Assembly: GCA_964441505.1 (NCBI GenBank)
Contig: CAYTUV010000012.1
Coordinates: 32,644 to 96,643 of the forward strand
Length of the DNA stretch: 64,000 nucleotides
Reading direction: 5' to 3'
Source: Fen-1258 sp964441505
Lineage (GTDB): Bacteria; Bacteroidota; Ignavibacteria; Ignavibacteriales; Melioribacteraceae
In this document: positions 8,421-17,800 of the stretch, one piece after another
Layout of the letters: every line of letters begins with the position of its first letter
How positions within the stretch are numbered: the first letter of the stretch is position 1
Notes under the pieces: model-generated
Seen by the model: only the letters and a program-made list of their open reading frames with translations
Databases searched by the model: none
Told to the model about the DNA's origin: nothing
Position numbers and translations under genes: made by a program

Positions 8421-9542
8421 ATGCGAATTGGAATACCGAAAGAGACATTTCGCGGCGAAAAAAGGATTGCTTTAGCGCCGGCGGGAGTTCATACACTCGT
8501 CCAGGCAGGGCATTCAGTTTATATTGAAACAGGCGCAGGAATTGAAAGCCATTTTACGGATGAAGGATTTCAAAAACTTGGTGCAAACATCGTCTACAAT
8601 GCAGAGGAAGTATATCAGCGCGCTGAGATGATTGTTAAAATTGCACCCCTCACTGAGAGCGAAGTTGATCTTCTCCAGGATGAACAGACAGTTTTTTCAT
8701 TTCTGCATCTCGCTGTGGGTAAGAAAAACATAATTGAAAAACTGCTGAAGAAAAAAATTACAGCAATTGCTTATGAACTCATAGAGAAGGATGATCATTT
8801 TCCGATCCAGCAATCGATGAGCGAAATTGCAGGTCAGTTAGCCGTACAGATAGGGGAGAAATTTCTTGGGAGTGATATCCCGAACAGCAGAGGCATTCTA
8901 ATGGGAGGAATAACAGGTGTTTCTCCGGCCGCTGTTGTCATACTCGGAGCCGGCGCAGTCGGATTTAATGCTGCCCGTGCTGCGTTTGCAAGAGGAGCCC
9001 ATGTAATTGTGCTTGATAAAGATCTGCGAAGACTTAGAAGGATCGGTACTGAAATTTCTAAAAACATTACAACAGTCGCAGCTAATCCTTACACCTTGGC
9101 AAGAGGTGCAAAATTCGCTGATTTACTAATCGGTGCTGTACAGATGAAAGCTGAAAAAGCTCCTCATTTGATCACTGAAGAGATGGTTAAAAAGATGAAG
9201 AAGGGTGCCGTTATTGTTGATGTATCCATCGATCAGGGTGGTTGTATCGAGACCAGCAGACCCACTTCAATTTCCGATCCGATTTTTTATCAGCATGGTG
9301 TAATTCATTACTGTGTTCCTAACATTCCCGCACTTGCATCACGGACAGCAAGTTACGGATTGACGAATGCATCGATAGAATATATTCTTGAGATCGCGGA
9401 ACATGGATTATCGAATGCATTGCTTGGTGATTTAGGATTAGCAAAAGGTGTTTGTACTTATAATGGGTTTTGTTCAAACGAAAACATTGCTGAAGCGTTC
9501 AATATTGAGTATAGACGTCTTCACATATTTTCAACAAATTGA
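8421..9542 (+). CDS. ald: Alanine dehydrogenase
   Basis: 373 residues from the ATG at 8421, which gives the canonical start MRIGIPKE; an upstream in-frame GTG at 8412 would add three residues. Catalytic K73 (IVKIAPL) and H96 (FLHLAVG) sit where the family has them, the dinucleotide fold is VILGAGAVGFNAARAA, and the C-half carries DVSIDQGGCIETSRPT and VIHYCVPNIPALASRTAS. It interconverts L-alanine and pyruvate with NAD+ and ammonia. The preceding 114 bases are intergenic; a possible ATTG-N20-TATTTTG promoter-like pair is at 8367-8397. The CoA-transferase gene follows after 8 bases. Related folds (transhydrogenase alpha, saccharopine dehydrogenase) are less likely given the complete Ald motifs. 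Confidence 0.92.
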   Translation: MRIGIPKETFRGEKRIALAPAGVHTLVQAGHSVYIETGAGIESHFTDEGFQKLGANIVYNAEEVYQRAEMIVKIAPLTESEVDLLQDEQTVFSFLHLAVGKKNIIEKLLKKKITAIAYELIEKDDHFPIQQSMSEIAGQLAVQIGEKFLGSDIPNSRGILMGGITGVSPAAVVILGAGAVGFNAARAAFARGAHVIVLDKDLRRLRRIGTEISKNITTVAANPYTLARGAKFADLLIGAVQMKAEKAPHLITEEMVKKMKKGAVIVDVSIDQGGCIETSRPTSISDPIFYQHGVIHYCVPNIPALASRTASYGLTNASIEYILEIAEHGLSNALLGDLGLAKGVCTYNGFCSNENIAEAFNIEYRRLHIFSTN

Positions 9543-9550
9543 GAATTTAA

Positions 9551-10903
9551 ATGACACTTACAGAAATAAAAATTAATAAACCGGCAAACGCACCGTGGAT
9601 TAAGAGATACAATTCGCGTCTTGTCTCTGCTGATGAGGCTGTTAAGGTAATCAAGTCGAAAGACAAGTTAATCATTCAGCCCGGATGTGCGGCACCGTTT
9701 GAATTGATTAATGCTATGGTCAGGCGAAAAGAAGAATTGAGCGAAGTTGAAATCTACCACATACTTGTTGTAGGCGACATTCCCTACACCAAACTCGGAA
9801 TGGAAAAACATTTTAAGCACAAGGCCTTTTTTATTGGTGCAAATGCTCGCTCTGCCGTTAATGAAGGAAGAGCGGAATTCATACCAATATTTCTTTCAGA
9901 AGTCACAATGCTGTTTAAAAGAGGTGTTATACAGGCGGATGTGGCTCTTATTCAGGTTTCTCCGCCAGATGAACACGGCTTCTGCAGTTATGGGATTGAT
10001 GTAGGTAACATTAAAACCCCTGCCGAGAAAGCCAAGTGTGTTATCGCTCAGGTAAATAAGAATATGCCGCGTGCACTCGGTAACAGTTTTATACACGTGA
10101 ACAAAATAGACTTCCTGGTGGAAGTGGACGAACCTCTTAAAGAGTTGCCGCAAGTTGATCCTGATGCGACTCCGGAAATGTTATCGATCTATGATAAAAT
10201 CGGCCAGCATGTTGCAGGCATGATTGAAGACGGTTCTACACTTCAGATGGGAATTGGTGCAATACCCGATGCTGTTCTGAAATATCTTCATCATAAGAAT
10301 GATCTCGGTGTTCACACGGAAATGTTCTCTGATGGATTGATTGAACTGGTTCAGGAGGGTGTTGTAAATGGTGAAAGAAAAACGCTTCATCCAGGAAAAA
10401 TAATAGCCGGATTCGTTCTAGGTACAAAACGTTCTTATGATTTTATCGATAACAATCCTGTATTCGAATTTCATCCGCAGGAATATGTAAATGATCCATT
10501 CCTAATTTCTAAGAATGATAGAATGGTCGCGATCAATTCTGCAATTGAAATTGATTTGACCGGGCAGGTATGTTCTGATTCGATCGGTACAAAATTTTTC
10601 AGCGGCATCGGGGGTCAGGTAGATTTTGTACGTGGCGCCGCCCATTCGGAAGGAGGTAAACCTATCATCGCATTACCGGCAGCAACAAAAGATCTTAAAG
10701 TTTCGAAAATTGTTTCTACACTTAAACCTGGTGCCGGAGTAGTTACTTCTAGAGGCGATGTGCATTATGTTGTAACTGAATATGGTGTTGCCTATTTGTT
10801 CGGAAAAAGTATCCAGGAGAGAGTGCGGGCTTTGATAGATATTTCTCATCCTGCATTCAGAGATGAACTAACAGAATTCGCAAAAAAAACTTATCACATT
10901 TAA
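9551..10903 (+). CDS. Acetyl-CoA hydrolase/transferase family, 4-hydroxybutyrate CoA-transferase-like
   Basis: 450 residues, family I CoA-transferase of the Cat2/AbfT branch. The catalytic glutamate is E257 in DLGVHTEMFSDG, and the CoA-binding region GIGGQVDFVRGAAHSEGGKPIIALPA lies near 350-375, followed by VVTEYGVAYLFGKS. These enzymes move CoA from acetyl-CoA, propionyl-CoA or butyryl-CoA to short carboxylates via a glutamyl-CoA thioester; specificity for 4-hydroxybutyrate, succinate or propionate cannot be decided here. It is 8 bases after ald and 11 bases before the phosphatase, so probably one transcript. The pairing with alanine dehydrogenase suggests fermentation or recycling of acyl-CoA from amino acids (inference). 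Confidence 0.88.
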   Translation: MTLTEIKINKPANAPWIKRYNSRLVSADEAVKVIKSKDKLIIQPGCAAPFELINAMVRRKEELSEVEIYHILVVGDIPYTKLGMEKHFKHKAFFIGANARSAVNEGRAEFIPIFLSEVTMLFKRGVIQADVALIQVSPPDEHGFCSYGIDVGNIKTPAEKAKCVIAQVNKNMPRALGNSFIHVNKIDFLVEVDEPLKELPQVDPDATPEMLSIYDKIGQHVAGMIEDGSTLQMGIGAIPDAVLKYLHHKNDLGVHTEMFSDGLIELVQEGVVNGERKTLHPGKIIAGFVLGTKRSYDFIDNNPVFEFHPQEYVNDPFLISKNDRMVAINSAIEIDLTGQVCSDSIGTKFFSGIGGQVDFVRGAAHSEGGKPIIALPAATKDLKVSKIVSTLKPGAGVVTSRGDVHYVVTEYGVAYLFGKSIQERVRALIDISHPAFRDELTEFAKKTYHI

Positions 10904-10914
10904 GCAGACAAATT

Positions 10915-11610
10915 ATGGTTGCTATCATTGGGGATATTCACGGCTGCTATTATACATTGGCCGAATTATACAAAAAAATTATCATCTCTTATCCAAATGT
11001 TCCTGTATACACAGTTGGTGACCTGGTGGATAGAGGAAACCACAGTTGCGAGGTTTTTAATTTTATTCTTGATAATAAAATTATCTTCACGCCTGGAAAT
11101 CATGATTACATGTTCTATCATTTTTTCAAAGATCCACAAAGTGTCTTTGCCAGATCCTGGTTTTTTAACGGGAACGAATCTACACTTGAATCCTATGAGA
11201 ACCGGGAAATAGATATGTTTAAGCACATAGACGCAATTAAATTGGCACCGCTTTACTATAACCTTCCCGATTGTTTTATTTCACACGCCGGTATTGCGCA
11301 TCAGTATGAGAAATTTTTACCGTTAAATTTCCGCGACAACCTGGAAGTTCTTGATTCATACATTGTAAACGATCTTCGGGGCGACCGCGGGATTCTTTGG
11401 ACGCGTGACCCGCTCTTAAATATTGGCAAACTGCAAATTGTTGGGCACACAACCAAACATGAAATTACATTAGTTGAGGATTCAAACGCTGTCTATATAG
11501 ATACCGGAGTTTTCCTGGGAAATAAATTGAGTTCTATTATCGTTCATGAGAATAGGATTATAGAGACGATTGAAGAAAAGACTCACATGGAAGATATAAT
11601 TAAGTACTAA
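10915..11610 (+). CDS. Metallophosphoesterase, Ser/Thr protein phosphatase-like
   Basis: 231 residues with the binuclear-metal motifs GDIHG (D7, H9), GDLVDRG (D36, R40) and GNHD (N62, H63), then VGHTTKHEI and a final aspartate-containing IDTGVF strand. This is the PPP/ApaH-like architecture of small bacterial phosphatases acting on phosphoproteins or diadenosine tetraphosphate. No signal peptide. It follows the CoA-transferase by 11 bases. Nothing in the context tells the substrate. Just downstream on the opposite strand lies a decayed regulator fragment. Confidence 0.87.
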   Translation: MVAIIGDIHGCYYTLAELYKKIIISYPNVPVYTVGDLVDRGNHSCEVFNFILDNKIIFTPGNHDYMFYHFFKDPQSVFARSWFFNGNESTLESYENREIDMFKHIDAIKLAPLYYNLPDCFISHAGIAHQYEKFLPLNFRDNLEVLDSYIVNDLRGDRGILWTRDPLLNIGKLQIVGHTTKHEITLVEDSNAVYIDTGVFLGNKLSSIIVHENRIIETIEEKTHMEDIIKY

Positions 11611-11615
11611 CACAA

Positions 11616-11702
11616 TTAGAATTTTGTATCGGGAAAAAGCCGGTCAAGTCTACTATTGAGAGTAGTCCGTGGAATTCTTAAAAGTTTTGCTGCCTGACTT
11701 TT
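11616..11702 (-). pseudogene. Remnant of a Fis-type HTH (NtrC-family activator) C-terminus
   Basis: The minus strand from 11702 to the TAA at 11616-11618 reads KSQAAKLLRIPRTTLNSRL followed by DRLFPDTKF and stop. This is a near-perfect second half of the Fis/HTH_8 DNA-binding domain that ends sigma54-dependent NtrC-family regulators. The codon directly upstream (complement of 11703-11705) is TAA next to an A6 run, and no frame upstream continues as a AAA+ domain, so this is a decayed leftover of about 28 codons and not a gene. The fragment ends 5 bases from the stop of the phosphatase gene. The identification rests on the motif alone but the match to the family pattern (K-S-Q-A-A-x-L-L-x-I-x-R-x-T-L) is strong. 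Confidence 0.7.
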
Positions 11703-11754
11703 TTATTCTAACTTAACAACAACTGTATGGCGAATAAAAATTACCCAAAAAAAG

Positions 11755-11786
11755 TTTGCCATTTAGCTATTTTTTAGTAAACTTTG
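11755..11786 (+). promoter_or_regulatory. Possible Bacteroidota-type promoter for sprA
   Basis: TTTG at 11755-11758, a 19-base spacer, then TAAACTTTG at 11778-11786, which is the TAnnTTTG -7 motif with one extra base. A perfect AGGAGG follows at 11801-11806. The position fits the sprA transcript, but the extra base lowers confidence. Confidence 0.3.
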
Positions 11787-11828
11787 AATAGAAAAAATTA
11801 AGGAGGTTTATAGAAATTTTTTTTACGA

Positions 11829-14800
11829 TTGATCATTATTCGCGAGATAAATATTTCTCCTCTACTCAAAAATAACTTAAAGCTGGGATTCAAACTTATT
11901 TTGGTTCCCTTTTTTGTTTTTACCATTTCTGTATTTCTAGGTTTTAAAAATGTAGAATTCACAGAGTCAAACAAGCAAGTTCAACTGGAAATTTGTTTCG
12001 ATTTACTATCTAGAATTAATTCAGCCGATATTTCCTCAGTAGAATCCAATAACAAATCTTTACTGGAAATCCCTATTCCGGATTTTAGCCATACTATTTC
12101 GGATTCCATACCCAAAGTAAAAACTTTACCCGATTCAACTGCAAAATTGGTCAAAACTGTTGCCGATACAACTGAAAAGTTAAAAGTATACTCCGATTCA
12201 ACTCTGAAATCGAAGAATAAAGTTGTTGATGATAACATAGTCAATCCGAAAGCTATCCTTTCAATTGATGCGGTAAAAAAAGCAGAAAATGGAAGTCATC
12301 CTGATTCTCTAAAACCAAAAATTTCAATTGCAGATTCGATTCGTACCAAGACAAAGCAGGATTCTCTAAAGCGAATTGCAGCCATGTCGGTGGATTCCAC
12401 AGCACGGTTAAAGTATTTCCGGTATCACAGAGACGATTACCCAAATGTCTTGCTAAGACCGAAAAAACGATCCAGTTTTTTTGCACAACCTTCAGGTGGA
12501 CTAATAACCCGGACGGAGACACTCGATTCAACGGGTTCGATAGTCACGATCAAAGAGAATATTGGCACTTCTCCATTCCGCATACCTATTAAAATGACAT
12601 ACGATGAATACATGAAACTTCGGCTCAGTGCAATTACACGCGATACATGGGAAGCCAAAGCCTATGAGTACAAGTTGAAAGAAACAAGAAAAGATCTGAA
12701 TCAACTGATTACCGATTTAACAAACATCGACATTCCATTACCAAGTTCTCCACTCTTGAGTATTTTTGGAAAGCCAAATATCAACCTTAAAATAAATGGT
12801 CAAGTAGATATACACGGTGCTTGGCGTAATGAAACAACTACCGGTATCACTACTTCTGCGCTCGGCAATACGCGTAACGAACCAGACTTCAAACAAACCG
12901 TACAAATAAATTTAGCCGGCACAATCGGGGACAAACTTACACTTGGAGCCGACTGGAATACCGAACGTCAATTTCAATATGAGAATCAGCTTAAATTAAA
13001 GTACACCGGCTTTGAGGATGAGATAATTCAAAGCATCGAAGCAGGAAACGTTTCGCTTCAGACATCACCTTTAATTGGTGGAAGCGAGGCTTTGTTTGGT
13101 GTTAAGGCTTTGTTCAAAATGGGACCTTTCAGTTTAACCGCATTGGCATCTCAAAAGAAAAGTGAAGTGAAGGAAGTATCGGTAAGCGGCGGAGCGAAAT
13201 CTCAGAAATTTGAAATTCATGCTTACGATTATTCTCCTAATCATTTCTTTATTCATGAAAAGTATGCTGATCCTGTTCTCTTTAATGATTATTTCGGAAA
13301 CCCTGTACCCAAAGTGAATACAGGACTGCGCGTTATAGATATTCAAGTTTGGAAAACGAAATCAGGTCTTCCCCAAGGAAATGAACGAAAAGGAAACGCC
13401 TGGCTTGAACTGCCTTCCAGAACTGCAGGAACTCTTTACGATAACGCCCAATTCCGTGATAGTACTCTTGCCACGATTCCTGGTGTAAGAGAAATTGATA
13501 GGACATTTGTCCTGCTTCAACCCGGTATTGATTATGAGTTACATGAATCAACTGGTTTTATAACGTTGATTACTCAGATACAGGATCAGGAAGCTATTGC
13601 AGTTGCGTTTCGGCAGGAAGGTAGTCCTGCATCTTCAACTGATGATATTTACTACGGAGAATTTGTTAACGATTTGCAAAGTTCAAATGTCAGTCGATTA
13701 GTTTTGCAACTTGTTAAACCGCCCAACCTGCAGCCGGCATTCACAAAAGCCTGGAAACTACAACTTAGGAATATTTATCCCATTGGCGGTCGTGCTGTGA
13801 AAGAAGAAGGTTTTGTTCTTAATATGAACTTCAGAGTTGAGGGGCAGGAACTTCAGAATAATTATCAGGGTGTAAAATTACTCGAAGCATTTGGACTTGA
13901 TAAGACCGATAAGAGCGGTACAAGCACTCAGCCCGATGGAGCCTTTGACTTCTTCCCCACCAGAACAATATTTCCAAGTACAGGTGAGGTTATCTTTCCC
14001 GTACTTCAGCCTTTTGGAAATGATTTTCCCACTGGTAAACTACCGGAAGAATTAAAATACCAGGCTATTTATGATACAACGGTATCAAAGGCAAAAGAAG
14101 TTCGCTCGAAAGATAAATTTGTTCTTGTAGGTGAGTATTCCGCCTCCGTGACTTCCGTTTATAGTATAGGTTTCAGCGCGGTTGAGAATTCCGTAAAAGT
14201 GCTTCTCAATGGACAGCCGCTGAAAGAGGGAGTTGGTTATACCGTAGATTACAATCTGGGACAGATACTCATCAGAGATGGAACTGCATTAGTTCCGGGC
14301 GCCGATCTGAAAATTAGTTACGAACAGAATGATCTGTTCCAACTTGCTTCTAAAACTTTACTTGGATTGCGGGGACTCTTTGAATTCAGCAGAGAAACCT
14401 CGCTTGGTTTTTCTTTCTTGAATTTGAATCAGCAGACACTTAGTGACAAAGTGAGAATCGGTGAAGAACCGATGAACAATTCTATCTACGGGGCTGATTT
14501 CAAAACAAACATAAATCTTCCATTTATTACCAAAGCTTTGGATAAAGTTATCTCTACTGCCGCTCCTTCCTCATTTACAGCTAATGCTGAATATGCTTAT
14601 ATCAACCCCGATCCGAATACAAAGAAGAGTACAATTTCCAGTGATGATGGAAGAAGCATTGCCTATGTTGACGACTTTGAGGGTGCCAAAAGGATTATTC
14701 CTGTCGGAATAGGTTACGGACAATGGAAAGACTTAAGTGTTCCGCTGGACATGCCATACATCGGTGGTCTTGATCAATATGATGCATCTTTTCAGAAAGA

Positions 14801-17800
14801 TGTTCAGATGAATTATAAAGCAAAAACTTATTGGTTCAACATAACACCTTCAGATGTAGGGATACAAACTATCTATGGAAACAGGAAATCAGTAGGGCGC
14901 GACCCGCAAATTCAAGTTCTTGATTTTAAATTTGATCCCAAACTCCCCGGATCTTTTAACTATGTTCCAACTCCGGGTCAGAGCGAAAAGAATTGGGGCG
15001 GTTTTATGAAGAGACTTTCTTCCACCGCAAATAATCTAATTGAAGAAAACATAGAATTCATAGAGTTCTGGCTGAATACTACCGATTCACCTCAGGATTT
15101 GAAAATAAATATCGATCTTGGTCAGATCAGTGAAGATGTAATTCCGAATGGAAGATTTGATACAGAGGATAAGAATTCTAACTACCTTGTTGATGATGGT
15201 GAAGATACAGGCATAGATGGAGTTAAAGATTTCGAAGAACCTTTTTATGCGGCCGATAATACAGATCCCAGTCACGACAACTATTCATTTCAATTAACAG
15301 CAAATCCGGATTATTCTTTTGTTAACGGAACGGAAGGTAATGCTTCTGCAATTGATCTCGGAAGATTGCCTGATACAGAAGATCTTAATGGAAATTTCAC
15401 ACTCGACCGCGTGAATAGTTTCTTCCGTTACGTTATACCAATTGACACTAACCGCACAATCAATAAATTTATACAGGGAGGCGGTAGTAATAATTCCGGC
15501 TGGTATCTTTATAGAATTCCATTGAAAGATTTTATTGCCGAATATAATAAACCAAGTTTTTCGGTAGTTGAATTTATTCGTGTTTGGGTTTCAGGGGTAA
15601 CTAAACCTGTTCATATGAGATTTGCTGAAATGAATCTTGTGGGAAATCAGTGGCAGAAAGTTTTGAAACCGCCAAAGATTACTCTGGCTGATACAGTAAT
15701 GACAGTATCAACAATTAATATAGAGGATAATCCTGAATATAAATCACCACCGGGAGTTTTTCAGGAAAGAGATAGAACACGACCTGATGAGACTATTTTT
15801 AAAAACGAGCAAGCTCTTGATCTAATTATTACAAAACTTGAAGACGGTGACAGCAGAGAAGTTGTTCGATATCTTTTCAAACCTCTTGATGTTTTCAATT
15901 ACAAAGAGATGAAGTTATTCATTCATTCCGATAAGACCGATTTGCCGGGATCGGTTTCATATTTTGATTCTACGAAAGCGAACAATTATGCTTCCGAGGT
16001 GTATCTTCGTTTCGGTTCCGATTCAACAAACTATTACGAATACCGGCAGCCGGTAAGATATAATTCTGATAATGATGGCTGGGATGAAGTTAGTATGATA
16101 TTCGCGCAACTTACGGCAATCAAACAGCAGCGCGATTCGCTGGCTTCAAAATCTCTATATACCGTAAAGGTGCCTGGTAAACTCGGCCACACTTATGGTG
16201 TAAGAGGGGAACCAACCTTAACACGAATAACATTTTTTACGATTGGAATTGTTAATCCGCGCGATAAAGGTGCACCCAATGAAGCAGTCTCGGGAAGCGT
16301 CTGGATAAATGAGTTGCGTGTGCTTGAGGCTAATGCCACTCCGGGCTGGGCATACAGCGCCACCGCTTCGCTCAAATTAGCTGATCTGTTGAGCATCAGC
16401 GGAAATATGAGTCAGAAGAATCCTTACTTTCATAGTCTCTCGGATCGATTTGGCGGCAGAGATGATCAGAGAAACTGGGGAATTGCAGTTGATCTCGATG
16501 TTCTAAAACTTTTACCTGTCAATCTCGCAGGAAGTAATCTGAGAGTATCTTACTCGAGGTTAGAGCAGAAGAGTAGTCCTCTTTATACTCCCGGAAAAGA
16601 TATTAAAATTTCGGAAGCACAGACTCAACTAAGGCAGGCGTTAATCGAAAGAAATGTTGACCCGGTAGAAATTGAAAAGGCAGTTGCAAGTCTGCTTGAT
16701 AACGCTCAAACAGAAAATATCTCCGAAACGTGGGCAGTACAAAACATCAGAATAAAAATTCCAACCGATCTTTGGTATATACGAGATACCTTCAACAACC
16801 TTAGCTTTTCATTCAATTATAATAAGACAACCGGCAAGTCACCATCAATTGTATCAAATGATAACTGGATATGGAATGCAAGCGCGAGTTACTCGGTAAA
16901 CTTTAGCCCTGAACTTTATTTCAGGCCTATCGATATTCCGATCATTGGAAGTTTCTTCGATCTATTTTCCGACTATCGTGATATGAAAATTTTCTTTCTG
17001 CCTCAGTCATTCAGCACACAGCTGGCAGCCAGCCGGAAAAGGAATTTTACACAAAACAGAACGCTCACAACTGTTACACCTCCGAACGTATCGAGAGATT
17101 TTACTGCTACGAGAGGTGCGGGATTCAACTGGCCTATTACCGAAGGCGGATTCTTAAATCTTTCTTGGAGTTATAGTTTTGATGTTTCTTCAATTCTGAC
17201 TGATTTATTGACCGTCAAGACTGATAGGAATATTGAAAGATCTGAAAGTGAAATATGGCGTGATATTTTTGGCGGCAATCTCTTCGGAAAAGATTACGGC
17301 TACAAACAGGTGCTTGATATAAAGACAAACCCAAAACTTCCTTCACTCTGGGATTTGAAAAATTTCATTACACTAAATGGCGGCTACTCAGTAAGTTATA
17401 ACTGGCAAAATAATTTTTCACAGGGGGCTCTAGGAAGAAGTGCCGGCTATTCGAATAGAATTACTCTCGGATTTTCTGTGCGTGTGAAATCCATCTTTGC
17501 GCCTCTGTTTAAGGAAGATACTTCTGTTCCAATTCAAGTTCAGGATCAACAGAGCGGGACGATCGGCGGACGTGGAAAACCTCGTTCTGCACCTCAGCAA
17601 AATGTTCAGGCCCGCGTTGATGAGGCTGTGCCTGCTGTGAAGGATTCAACAATTCTCAAAATCGATTCCACGATGGTTGCAATTGCAGACACAGTTAAGG
17701 GACCAAGTTCCATCATGAAGACTTTAGAGTATCTGAAACTTGGCTTGAAATATTTGCTGTTAGATTATGATAATATCTCTGTCACTTTCTCTCAATCGAG

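Noticed and set aside
11611..11705. Possible riboswitch or small RNA between the phosphatase and sprA
   Set aside because: The hairpin-like text is better explained as the minus-strand coding remnant of a Fis-type HTH domain.
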